Of a DNA stretch of 64,000 bases, positions 8,537 through 17,055 are shown one piece after another. The stretch comes from JABMRP01 sp964444795 (GTDB lineage Bacteria > Planctomycetota > Planctomycetia > Pirellulales > Thermoguttaceae), in assembly GCA_964444795.1 (NCBI GenBank), contig CAYUIQ010000003.1:49440-113439 (forward strand). Direction: 5' to 3'. Position 1 is the first letter of the stretch; every line of letters starts with the position of its first letter. The position numbers were made by a program, and so were the translations under genes. A model generated the notes under the pieces. That model made no database searches. It saw only the letters and a program-made list of their open reading frames with translations, and was not told where the DNA came from.

Positions 8537-8801
8537 GGGTGCCACGGGCATCTTGCCAGTGCTTCCTTGGAATCATAGCTTGCACCGTGCCCAACCAAGA
8601 CAATCCCCCGCGACAAGCGACTCCACCCTCTAGGAATTCGACATGGGGTGGATTGGGCTGTTCGGCAACCGCGGAGCACGTCCTCGCTTCGGGGGCGATC
8701 GGTTCGCACCGTGTTTCTCGATCGCTTCGCACCGTGTTTCTCGATCGCTTCCATCGGCAAGCTACGGGCGAAAAGCCACTGGCAAGATGCCAGTGGCACC
8801 C
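8537..8801. repeat. nested-palindrome repeat element, copy 1 (about 265 bp)
   Basis: Ends are long inverted repeats built on GTGCCACGGGCATCTTGCC / GGCAAGATGCCAGTGGCAC. Each end also folds on itself (CACTGGC...GCCAGTG). The interior (for example TGGGCTGTTCGGCAACCGCG, then CGGAGCA, then TTTCTCGATCGCTTC) is alignable with the interior of copies at 27149-27396 and 38345-38593. It contains a 23-bp tandem duplication (8703-8748). It fills the gap between the epimerase and the sulfatase gene and has no coding content of its own. Confidence 0.75.
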
Positions 8802-8845
8802 AAATCGTCGAACAGGGCGAGACACACTCCCGCAGGAGCAATGCC

Positions 8846-10531
8846 GTGAAACACGCATGGAAATCACTCGCCGTCCTCTTCGGCCTCTCGCTCCTCACAC
8901 CCTCGGCCGTAACAGCCGAAGAATCCCCGCGGCCCAATATCATCGTCATCATGCTCGACGACATGGGCTGGTCCGATCTGGGCTGCTATGGCGGCGAGGT
9001 GCAAACACCCAATATCGACCGACTGGCGGCCGGCGGGTTGCGGTTCTCGAATTTCTACAATACATCGCGGTGCTGCCCCACCCGGGCGGCATTGCTCACC
9101 GGGCTCTATCCGCATCAGGCCGGCGTGGGGCAAATGACCTTCGACCGGAACCAACCCGGCTATCGGGGGCAACTCAGTCGCAACGCGGTGACCGTCGCCG
9201 AAGTGCTGCGGCCGGCCGGCTATCGCACGGCCATGGTCGGCAAGTGGCACCTGTCGCTCACCGGCACCATGCCCGGCGGCGAACAACTCAAGTGGCTCAA
9301 CCATCAGGCCCATCCCCAGCGGCCGTTTTCCGATCCGGCCACGTATCCGGTCGGGCGTGGGTTCGAGGAGCATTACGGCGTGATCTGGGGCGTGGTCGAC
9401 TACTTCGATCCCTTCAGCCTGGTCCATAACACAACGCCCGTGGCGTCGGTGCCGAAGGATTATTACGCCACCGATGCATTTACCGACCATGCGATCGAGT
9501 ATGTTCAAAAGTATTCCCAGGACGGCGATCCGTTCTTCCTCTACCTCGCCTACACGGCACCGCATTGGCCGCTGCACGCGCTGCCCGAGGATATCGAGAA
9601 GTACGCGGACACCTACAAGGTCGGCTGGGACGCGATTCGCCGGGCGCGTTACCGGCGGATGGTCGAGATGGGGCTGATCGACGCCGACGAGGCCGTGCTC
9701 TCGACCCGGCACGAAAAAGAACGTCGCTGGGAAGACGAACCCCATCAGGCGTGGGAAGCGCGGACCATGGCCGTCCACGCGGCGATGATCGATCGGGTCG
9801 ACCAGGGCGTGGGCCGGCTGGTCACCAAGTTGCGGCAGTTGTCGCTGTTGGACGACACGCTGATCTTCGTCCTTGCCGACAACGGCGCCAGTCCCGAACG
9901 GCCCCGCTCACCCGGCTTCGATCGCAACGGGCAAACCCGCGACGGCCGACAGGTCCACTACTACGGTCCGGGGAAGAACAAGGACATTCTGCCGGGTGAG
10001 CAAACCACCTACGCGGGCATCGGCCCGATGTGGGCCAACGCGGCCAACACACCGTTTCGCTACTGGAAGAAGGAGCAGTTCGAGGGCGGCGTCTGCACTC
10101 CGCTGATCGTGCATTGGCCCAAAGGCGTGACCGTGGACGGCGGTTCGATCACACACCAACCCGGCCACGTCATCGACCTGATGGCTACGTGTGTCGACCT
10201 CGCCGGCGCCGACTATCCGAGGCAATTCAACGGCCACGAAATCACTCCCCGCGAAGGCAAAAGCCTGGCCCCCATCTTCCGCGGCCAGACTCGCCCCGGC
10301 CACGAAGCGATCTACTTCGAGCACTACGGCGCTCGCGGGATCCGCCGCGGCGATTGGAAGCTGGCCGCCCTGGCCGGCAAGCGATGGGAGCTACACAATC
10401 TGGCCCAGGACCGCACCGAAACGAACGATCTGGCCGGCAAGCATCCCGAAAAGGTCGCCGAACTCTCGGCCCTCTGGGAAGCCTGGGCTCGCCGGGCGAG
10501 TGTCTTTCCTCTGCCGGGACGTGGGAAGTGA
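8846..10531 (+). CDS. secreted arylsulfatase (S1 family)
   Basis: 561-residue sulfatase. The signal peptide (about 1-24) ends near AVTAEE. The metal-binding start PNIIVIMLDDMGWSDLGCYG (about 31-50) is followed by CCPTR (76-80), the CxPxR motif whose first Cys is converted to formylglycine, with ALLTG after it. Other conserved features: GKWHLS near 132 and the C-terminal YFEHYGARGIRRGDWKL. It removes sulfate esters from carbohydrates or aryl compounds in the periplasm or outside. The GTG start at 8846 is chosen because AGGAG lies 8 bases upstream and the signal peptide begins there; the frame upstream only runs through the repeat element. No maturase gene is in the window. Confidence 0.9.
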   Translation: MKHAWKSLAVLFGLSLLTPSAVTAEESPRPNIIVIMLDDMGWSDLGCYGGEVQTPNIDRLAAGGLRFSNFYNTSRCCPTRAALLTGLYPHQAGVGQMTFDRNQPGYRGQLSRNAVTVAEVLRPAGYRTAMVGKWHLSLTGTMPGGEQLKWLNHQAHPQRPFSDPATYPVGRGFEEHYGVIWGVVDYFDPFSLVHNTTPVASVPKDYYATDAFTDHAIEYVQKYSQDGDPFFLYLAYTAPHWPLHALPEDIEKYADTYKVGWDAIRRARYRRMVEMGLIDADEAVLSTRHEKERRWEDEPHQAWEARTMAVHAAMIDRVDQGVGRLVTKLRQLSLLDDTLIFVLADNGASPERPRSPGFDRNGQTRDGRQVHYYGPGKNKDILPGEQTTYAGIGPMWANAANTPFRYWKKEQFEGGVCTPLIVHWPKGVTVDGGSITHQPGHVIDLMATCVDLAGADYPRQFNGHEITPREGKSLAPIFRGQTRPGHEAIYFEHYGARGIRRGDWKLAALAGKRWELHNLAQDRTETNDLAGKHPEKVAELSALWEAWARRASVFPLPGRGK

Positions 10532-10676
10532 GTGCGCAATCGGGTCTTCTCACGTTCATTGATTCTGGACGGCCAGATTTCTTACGGGAGTGTCTTGTGA
10601 CCGGCGTTTCTCTCGAACTTGGCAATCAATCGCTCCCTGGTCCCGGTCTCGCACCCCCTGAGTGGTGGTACCTGAG

Positions 10677-10716
10677 TTGGCAATGGATTGACAGTAGTTG
10701 CCAATCGGGCTATGAT
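10677..10716 (+). promoter_or_regulatory. promoter and operator of the toxin-antitoxin pair
   Basis: TTGACA (10688-10693), a 17-base spacer and TATGAT (10711-10716) form a near-perfect housekeeping promoter 20 bases before the antitoxin ATG. An inverted repeat TTGGCAA (10677-10683) / TTGCCAA (10698-10704) straddles the -35 box, and a third TTGGCAA lies at 10619-10625. This fits autoregulation by the ribbon-helix-helix antitoxin (inference from family behaviour). Confidence 0.75.
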
Positions 10717-10736
10717 TGTTCCAGGAGGATTGAACC

Positions 10737-10997
10737 ATGGACACGATGAACATCGCCTTGCCGGAGAACATGAAGCAGTTTGTCCAGGAGCAGGCTGCCA
10801 CGGGGGGATATAGTAGCGTCAGCGAATACGTCCGCGACCTGATCCGAACCGATCAGAAGGAGAAGGCCCGAGCGGCACTGGAGGCTGAGGTCCTCAAGGG
10901 GCTCCACAGCGGCGATTCCACGCCCATGACCGATCAGGATTGGAACGAGATCCGTAGCCAGATTCGGCGGCGGCACGCTGGCCGGAAACAGGCTTGA
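10737..10997 (+). CDS. ParD-like ribbon-helix-helix antitoxin
   Basis: 86 residues. MNIALPENMKQFVQEQAA is the beta strand and first helix of a ParD/CopG fold and GGYSSVSEYVRDLIR the second helix; the charged C-terminal half would wrap the toxin. AGGAGG lies 8 bases before the ATG. The toxin gene follows after 16 bases. Antitoxins of this type neutralise ParE and repress their own promoter; the inverted repeats over the -35 box are the likely binding sites. ATG at 10746 (MNIAL) is an alternative start. Confidence 0.88.
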   Translation: MDTMNIALPENMKQFVQEQAATGGYSSVSEYVRDLIRTDQKEKARAALEAEVLKGLHSGDSTPMTDQDWNEIRSQIRRRHAGRKQA

Positions 10998-11013
10998 GCG
11001 GAGCCCATCAGGG

Positions 11014-11340
11014 ATGACCACGAAGATCACCAAGACGCCGCAGGCCCAGCGGGACCTGCTGGAGCTTGCCGACTTCATCGCACAAGACAGCTTGGACGCT
11101 GCCCTGCGGTTTCTCGACGCCGCTGAGGCGGCATTTCATCTACTGGCAAGCATGCCCGAGATGGGCGCCCGTTGCTGGTTCCGAAGTCCTCAAGCCACCG
11201 ACGTACGAGTGTGGTCGATTGGCGGTTTCGAGAACCACCTGTTGTTCTATCGACCCATCGAATCCGGCATCGACGTTATTCGGGTCATTCATGGCGCCCG
11301 AGACGTCCGGGCCATTTTTGGCGACGATCCCAACGAGTGA
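11014..11340 (+). CDS. ParE/RelE superfamily toxin
   Basis: 108 residues. AQRDLLELADFIAQDSLDAA is the two-helix ParE opening, PEMGARCWFRSP the central segment, and YRPIESGIDVIRVIHGARDV the conserved C-terminal strands with Arg-x-x-His-Gly-x-Arg-Asp. ParE toxins inhibit DNA gyrase; RelE relatives cleave mRNA. The intact Arg/His pattern and pairing with a ParD-type antitoxin favour ParE and an intact module. Translation probably depends on the antitoxin message. Confidence 0.88.
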   Translation: MTTKITKTPQAQRDLLELADFIAQDSLDAALRFLDAAEAAFHLLASMPEMGARCWFRSPQATDVRVWSIGGFENHLLFYRPIESGIDVIRVIHGARDVRAIFGDDPNE

Positions 11341-11385
11341 TTCGAGCCGGGTCAAATCGCGATCTGCTCGAAGTAGACGATCTCC

Positions 11386-11413
11386 TTGCGACAACGGCGC
11401 CCTTCGCGATAAT
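11386..11413 (+). promoter_or_regulatory. candidate promoter of propeller protein A
   Basis: TTGCGA (11386-11391), a 16-base spacer and GATAAT (11408-11413), 93 bases before the ATG at 11507. Fair matches only (4/6 and 5/6). Confidence 0.4.
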
Positions 11414-11506
11414 GGGGAAGCGGAATTCTCGAACCTCTCGGCCGTGGGCGGCCCGTTGCGAGGCAGAACCGCGTGCTCTTCGGATGCCGTTTTTGGGAGA
11501 TCAAAC

Positions 11507-14500
11507 ATGTCGATAATGAAACGAGTGGCGAAGTCGCCGTGCGTGAGCGTTTTCTACGGAATGACGGTGTGCTTTGCGACGACGTTGTGCCTTGCGACGA
11601 CGGTTTCCAGCGCCGCCGAAAACCCCGACGCCGTGGCCCAAGAGATCCTCAGGGCCACGGAGGTCCACGGTGGTCTGATCGTACATCTCGGTTGCGGCGA
11701 CGGAAAACTGACCGCCGCGCTGCGACCCGACGATAGCGCCCTGGTCCAGGGACTCGATACCGACGCGGCCGAGATCGAGCAGGCCCGCGGGCACATCCGC
11801 TCGCTCGGGCTGTACGGCCCGGTGTCGGTCGATCGGTTCGACGGCAAGCGTTTGCCCTATATCGACAACCTCGTCAACCTGATCGTTGCCGAGGATCCGG
11901 GCGAGGTTTCCAGCGAGGAAATGACGCGAGTCCTGTGTCCCGGCGGCGTGGCGTACGTGAAGGCTGGCGGCCGGTGGACCAAGAACGTCAAGCCGCACAA
12001 TGCAAAGACCGACGAGTGGACCCACTATCTGCACGACGCTTCGAACAACGCCGTTGCCCACGATACGGTCGTCGGTCCGCCGCGCCGCATGCAATGGGTG
12101 GGTGGCCCCCGATACGCCCGCCACCACGATCGCATGTCGAGCGTCAACGCGGTCGTCTCGGCCGGCGGGCGCGTATTTACGATCTTCGACGAAGCACCCC
12201 CCAACTCGATCCTGACGCCGCCGCGGTGGACGCTGATCGCCCGCGACGCGTTCAACGGTGTGATACTCTGGAAGCGGCCGTTGGGTCGTTGGCACACCCA
12301 CTTGTGGCCCCTGAAGAGCGGTCCGGCGCAAATCCCCCGCCGCCTGGTCGCTTCCGGCGATCGGGTTTACGTCACGCTGCAAATCGACGGACCGTTGGTG
12401 GCGCTCGACGCGGTTACCGGCGAAACGGTGCGAACGTTCGACGGCACGGACACCACCGAGGAGGTAATCTTCCACGACGGCGTTCTCTTCGCACTGGTCA
12501 ACGACGCCGAGGAAAAGCCCGACTACGACGGCAGCGGACGCATCGGCAAGGCCTACGGCGGGAAATTCTGGGACGAGGCGCCAAGAAACCTCGTGGCCAT
12601 CCAGGCCGATACCGGAAAGGTCTTGTGGGCCATCCCGACGCGTGTGTTGCCCGCCACGCTAGCCGCCGATTCCAGCCGCGTCGTCTTCCACGACGGCGAG
12701 AGTGTGGTCTGTCTCGATCGCGCGACGGGCCGCCAGCGCTGGCGATCGGAGCCGGTGGCGCGAAGCCGGGAAATTCGCTCGTTCTACCTGCCCATCCTGG
12801 TCCTGTACAACGACATCGTGCTCTTCTCCGGCGGCGAAACGGCCGGGCTACAGACCGGTTCCTGGTACACCAGCGGCGAAGATACCATGACCGCTCTGTC
12901 GGCCGAAGACGGTAAGCCGCTCTGGTCCGCCTATCATCCGCCGTCCGGATACCGATCGCCCGAGGATCTGCTCGTGGCCGATGGACTCGTTTGGACCGGT
13001 GAAACGACCAGCGGCCGGGCCGTGGGGGTATTTACAGGGCGTGATCCCAAAACGGGCGAAGTGAAGCGCGAGTTTTCGCCCGACGTAAACCCCTATTGGT
13101 TCCACCATCGATGCTACCGCGGCAAGGCGACCGACAAGTTCCTGCTGATGGCCCGCGCCGGCACCGAGTTCATCGACGTCCGCAAGGAAACGTGGACGCC
13201 CCATCATTGGGTCCGCGGTGCCTGTCTCTACGGCGTCATGCCGGCCAACGGTTTGCTCTACGCGCCGCAGCACCCGTGTGCATGCTACCTGGAAACAAAA
13301 CAATACGGATTCAACGCATTGGCCCCCGCGTCGTCAGGTCCCCGAATCCTCCCCGCCGCAACCGAATCCGCGCGTCTCGAAACGGGCACGGCGCTCGGCA
13401 AGCCCGACGTTGAGCGTTCCGAAGACTGGCCGACCCTCCGCCACGACGCCGCGCGCAGCGGCCGGGCGAGCACGTCGGTTCCCGCGAAACTCGAAGAGGC
13501 TTGGAAGACCCAACTCGACGGCAAGCTCACCGCCCCGGTGATCGCCGGCGGCCGGGTCTTTGTGGCTTCGATCGATACGCATACCGTTCATGCGATCGAC
13601 GCGGCCTCGGGCGAGCGCCTTTGGCATTACACGGCCGGTGGTCGAGTGGATTCGCCCCCGACGGTGCATCGCGGCCTGGTGCTCTTCGGTTCGGCCGACG
13701 GATACGTTCGTGCCCTTGGCGCGGCCGACGGCGCGCTGGCCTGGCGCTTCCGCGCGGCGCCGATGGATCAACGTTTGACGTCCTTCGAGCAGGTCGAATC
13801 GGTTTGGCCGGTCCACGGCAGCGTACTGGTGCGCGACGGGGTGCTCTACTGCGTTGCCGGCCGCTCGATGTTCCTCGACGGCGGCCTGCGCTTGCTGCGG
13901 CTCGATCCGCTGACCGGGAAACTCCTTTCCGAAACCGTGATGGGCGACCGTGAGGAGGGCACGGACAAGGAACTCCACGAGTTTGTCAGTTGGCTGAACA
14001 TGGCGCCCGGATTGCCCGACGTGCTCTCCAGCCAGGGAAAGTACGTTTACATGAAATCGCAGCCGTTCACACTGGACGGAACCCGACTGCCGCTGGAATC
14101 GATGCCGGCCGCGGCCGACGCCGACGCCGGCGCGCCGCCGGCCACCCAGGATCCCCACCACGCGCATCTCTTCTGTCCCACGGGCTTGCTCGACGACACC
14201 TGGTGGCATCGCACCTACTGGATGTACGGCAGCCGGTTCGTCAGCGGATGGTGCGGATACTATCGCTCCGGCAAAGTGGCCCCGTCGGGGCGGATCCTCG
14301 TGTTCGACGACGAGAGAATCTACGGTTTCGGCCGCAAACCGCAATACTACCGCTGGACCACGCAGATCGAGCATCACCTGTTCGCCGCCGACAAAGTACC
14401 GCCGAGTGCCGACGTGCCCGCGGCCGCGAGCCCCGGCGGTTCGCGAATTCGGGTCGAGAAATCGGCCAGCCTCAACCCGGCCGGCAAGCCGATCAGCGTC

Positions 14501-15460
14501 GAGGCGTGGGTGAAGGCCGACAAGCCCGACGGCGTGGTTCTCGCCCATGGCGGCGGGGGGATCGGATACACGGTCTACCTGCGCGGCGGGCGGCCCCATT
14601 TCGCCGTGCGGTCCACCGAGAAGCTGAGCACGATCTCCGGCAAGGAGAAGATCACCGGGCGATGGGTCTATCTGGCCGCCGTGTTGATGGCCGACAAGCG
14701 CGTCGGGCTTTATGTCGACGGCAAACTGGCCGCGTCCGGTAAATCGCCCGCCCTGATCGGAGCCGACCCGCACGAGGGCATGGAAATCGGCGCCGACGAG
14801 GGAAGTTGCGTCGGCGACTACACCGGGCCGCTCGGTTTCACCGGGCTTATCGATGAAGTGCGTTTGTACCACCGCGGGCTCGACGCGGCTGAGATCGCAA
14901 AACACACTAGAATCGACGGCCGCTGGGCAAACGACCGGGCCGAGTTGGTGCTCTCTTGCACGTTCGACAAGGGCAACGCCGCCGACGCCTCGGGCAACGG
15001 CAACGACGGCAATCCGGAAAACGTCGCACCGGTGAAGGTCACGCTCAAGGGCCCTGCGACGACCGTCACGGGCCAGGCGATGAAGTTCACCGGCCGGACT
15101 GGGCGTCCGCCGGGATTTGGCGTCGACCATCACTGGACCCAGGAATTACCCCTATTCCCCCGAGCGATGGTCCTGACCGACGCGGCGCTGTTCATTGCCG
15201 GCCCCGCCGACACGATCGACGAAGAGCAAGCCTTCCGCGCGATCACCGACCCGAAGGTAAACGAAGATCTGGCCGAGCAGGCAACCATCTTCGCGGGCAA
15301 CCAGGGCGCCGTGCTTCGGGCCGTGTCGGTCGCCGACGGTGACACACTGGCCGAGTATCCCCTTGAGGCGTCCCCGGTCTTCGACGGCATGGCCGCCGCC
15401 GCCGGCCGGCTTTACATGACCACCACCGACGGCAAGGTCGTGTGCCTCGATGGCCGGTAG
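11507..15460 (+). CDS. giant secreted methyltransferase-fold / PQQ-type propeller protein with LamG (paralogue A)
   Basis: 1317 residues. Signal peptide about 1-38. A SAM-methyltransferase-like domain follows (about 40-155) with intact motif I VHLGCGDGKLTAAL and motif LPYIDNLVNLIVAED. Next comes a family-specific linker DEWTHYLHDASNN, then a first PQQ/quinoprotein-like propeller half with repeats such as ALDAVTGE. A Cys/His-rich stretch (HHRCYRGKATD, WVRGACLYG, PCACY) precedes a second half opening with WPTLRHDAARSG near 640. A LamG/concanavalin-like domain (about 985-1170) is inserted before a final C-terminal propeller segment ending GKVVCLDGR. Three paralogues share the window. PQQ binding, methyl transfer and substrate are unproven. 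The ATG has GGGAGA 6 bases upstream; earlier ATGs in frame lie inside the toxin gene. Confidence 0.8.
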   Translation: MSIMKRVAKSPCVSVFYGMTVCFATTLCLATTVSSAAENPDAVAQEILRATEVHGGLIVHLGCGDGKLTAALRPDDSALVQGLDTDAAEIEQARGHIRSLGLYGPVSVDRFDGKRLPYIDNLVNLIVAEDPGEVSSEEMTRVLCPGGVAYVKAGGRWTKNVKPHNAKTDEWTHYLHDASNNAVAHDTVVGPPRRMQWVGGPRYARHHDRMSSVNAVVSAGGRVFTIFDEAPPNSILTPPRWTLIARDAFNGVILWKRPLGRWHTHLWPLKSGPAQIPRRLVASGDRVYVTLQIDGPLVALDAVTGETVRTFDGTDTTEEVIFHDGVLFALVNDAEEKPDYDGSGRIGKAYGGKFWDEAPRNLVAIQADTGKVLWAIPTRVLPATLAADSSRVVFHDGESVVCLDRATGRQRWRSEPVARSREIRSFYLPILVLYNDIVLFSGGETAGLQTGSWYTSGEDTMTALSAEDGKPLWSAYHPPSGYRSPEDLLVADGLVWTGETTSGRAVGVFTGRDPKTGEVKREFSPDVNPYWFHHRCYRGKATDKFLLMARAGTEFIDVRKETWTPHHWVRGACLYGVMPANGLLYAPQHPCACYLETKQYGFNALAPASSGPRILPAATESARLETGTALGKPDVERSEDWPTLRHDAARSGRASTSVPAKLEEAWKTQLDGKLTAPVIAGGRVFVASIDTHTVHAIDAASGERLWHYTAGGRVDSPPTVHRGLVLFGSADGYVRALGAADGALAWRFRAAPMDQRLTSFEQVESVWPVHGSVLVRDGVLYCVAGRSMFLDGGLRLLRLDPLTGKLLSETVMGDREEGTDKELHEFVSWLNMAPGLPDVLSSQGKYVYMKSQPFTLDGTRLPLESMPAAADADAGAPPATQDPHHAHLFCPTGLLDDTWWHRTYWMYGSRFVSGWCGYYRSGKVAPSGRILVFDDERIYGFGRKPQYYRWTTQIEHHLFAADKVPPSADVPAAASPGGSRIRVEKSASLNPAGKPISVEAWVKADKPDGVVLAHGGGGIGYTVYLRGGRPHFAVRSTEKLSTISGKEKITGRWVYLAAVLMADKRVGLYVDGKLAASGKSPALIGADPHEGMEIGADEGSCVGDYTGPLGFTGLIDEVRLYHRGLDAAEIAKHTRIDGRWANDRAELVLSCTFDKGNAADASGNGNDGNPENVAPVKVTLKGPATTVTGQAMKFTGRTGRPPGFGVDHHWTQELPLFPRAMVLTDAALFIAGPADTIDEEQAFRAITDPKVNEDLAEQATIFAGNQGAVLRAVSVADGDTLAEYPLEASPVFDGMAAAAGRLYMTTTDGKVVCLDGR

Positions 15461-15473
15461 TTGATAGAATGTA

Positions 15474-15508
15474 GATCTCGTTTCCACGCTAGGGCGTGGG
15501 AACCAGAT
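15474..15508. repeat. palindromic repeat unit in intergenic region
   Basis: GTTTCCACGC TAGGG GCGTGGGAAC-like hairpin (CGTTTCCACG / CGTGGGAACC), of the CTCGTTCCCACGC...GCGTGGGAACGAG type common in planctomycetes and cyanobacteria. It starts 14 bases after the stop of paralogue A and may also act as a transcript-end hairpin. Confidence 0.55.
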
Positions 15509-15571
15509 TGACATACTGCAGGATCAGGGGCGGCCGGTAACCCACTCAACCTCCAGAATGAAGTTCCGCTC

Positions 15572-16996
15572 ATGAAAACACCACTCCACATGGTCGTATT
15601 TCTTGCCGTGTTTTGTTTTCCTCCGCCTTCAGTGGCGGCCGACAAGAAACCCAACGTGCTGCTTCTCTGCGTCGACGATCTGCGGCCGGAGCTGGCTTGC
15701 TTTGGAGTCTCCTACATTCAGTCGCCCAATATCGACCGCTTGGCCACCGCCGGTCGTGTCTTTCGTCGCCACTATGTCCAGGCGCCGACTTGCGGAGCCT
15801 CCAGATACTCGTTGTTGACCGGACGTTACGGTGGCGCCAGCAACGGCGCGTTGTTTCAGCGAGCGGCCAGGATGAAAACCGATCCCCGCTCCGCCCCGCC
15901 GAGCATGCCTGCGTGGTTTCGGCAACACGGCTACACGACGGTTTCGATCGGCAAGGTTTCGCATCATCCTGGCGGACGCGGAGGAAGAGACTGGGACGAT
16001 GACACTCAACCAGAAATGCCCGATTCCTGGGACCGGCATCTACTGCCCGCCGGTGCCTGGCAACACCCGCGAGGTTGGATGCACGGTCTGGCTAACGGCG
16101 AGATTCGCGGCAACGCCGGCGAGATGGACGTGTTCCAAGCGATCGAAGGGCCGGATTCGATTTATCCGGACGGCATTTCCATCGACGAGGCTTTGCGGCA
16201 ACTCGACGGGTTGAGTTCGGATTCCGAGAAGCCGTTCTTCCTGGCGGTGGGAATCCTGCGGCCACATCTGCCTTTTGGCGCCCCGGCGAAATACCTACAG
16301 CCGTATCGCGACGCCCAACTTCCGCCGACGCCGCATCCGACCAGACCCCCGGGTAAAACAACCTGGCACGGGTCGGGTGAGTTCATGAAATACAACCGCT
16401 GGAAACGAAACCCAAACGACGACGCCGAATTCGCCTTGAACGTTCGCAGGCATTACGCGGCCTGCGTGAGTTACGCCGACGCGCAAGTCGGCCGAGTGAT
16501 GGGGAAGTTGGAGGAAACAGCAGCGGCCGAGAACACGATCGTGGTTCTTTGGGGCGATCACGGCTGGCATCTCGGCGAGCACGCGGTGTGGGGCAAGCAT
16601 ACGCTGTTCGAGGAATCGTTGCGTTCGCCGCTTATCGTATCTTATCGAGGCATCAAGAAACCCGGCGAATCGACCGACTCGGTGGTCGAGACTCTGGATG
16701 TGTTTCCCACGCTGTGCGACTTGGCGGGACTTCCCCGGCCCGGTTTTGTTGACGGAGTTTCCTTGCGCCCGTTGCTGGAAGATCCTGCCGCGGCCGGCCA
16801 TCCGGCGATTTCCTATGGCGGTGGAGCAAGGACGATCCGCACCGAGACGCATCGCCTGATCGTTCACCGGGACGGCCACGCTGAATTGTACGATCACACT
16901 TCCGCGGCAAAAGAAACAAAGAATCTCGTGAAAGGGAACCCGACTTTGGTCGGGGACCTCTCGACTCGTCTCCAAGAACGGTTGAATCGTGAGTAA
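15572..16996 (+). CDS. secreted sulfatase, iduronate-2-sulfatase-like
   Basis: 474 residues with a signal peptide (about 1-23, SVAADKK). [15 protein letters not shown] (metal aspartates) is followed by CGASR (74-78), a CxAxR formylglycine motif, then LLTGRYG. Later [14 protein letters not shown] is the conserved Asp/His pair. The [15 protein letters not shown] opening and the C-terminal layout fit the iduronate-2-sulfatase-like subfamily, which acts on uronate sulfates in sulfated polysaccharides. It lies between two giant propeller genes on the same strand. The ATG sits after a weak purine stretch; the signal peptide supports this start. Confidence 0.88.
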   Translation: MKTPLHMVVFLAVFCFPPPSVAADKKPNVLLLCVDDLRPELACFGVSYIQSPNIDRLATAGRVFRRHYVQAPTCGASRYSLLTGRYGGASNGALFQRAARMKTDPRSAPPSMPAWFRQHGYTTVSIGKVSHHPGGRGGRDWDDDTQPEMPDSWDRHLLPAGAWQHPRGWMHGLANGEIRGNAGEMDVFQAIEGPDSIYPDGISIDEALRQLDGLSSDSEKPFFLAVGILRPHLPFGAPAKYLQPYRDAQLPPTPHPTRPPGKTTWHGSGEFMKYNRWKRNPNDDAEFALNVRRHYAACVSYADAQVGRVMGKLEETAAAENTIVVLWGDHGWHLGEHAVWGKHTLFEESLRSPLIVSYRGIKKPGESTDSVVETLDVFPTLCDLAGLPRPGFVDGVSLRPLLEDPAAAGHPAISYGGGARTIRTETHRLIVHRDGHAELYDHTSAAKETKNLVKGNPTLVGDLSTRLQERLNRE

Positions 16997-17055
16997 GACG
17001 CGGCACGTGAAGGCGAGCGAATTTATGACAGGCCCATTGAATCGGAGATCACCTC

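Noticed and set aside
8537..8801. Extension of the sulfatase start into the repeat element (upstream in-frame ATG at 8648)
   Set aside because: Residues encoded by the element have no family match, while GTG 8846 has a good ribosome site and starts a signal peptide.
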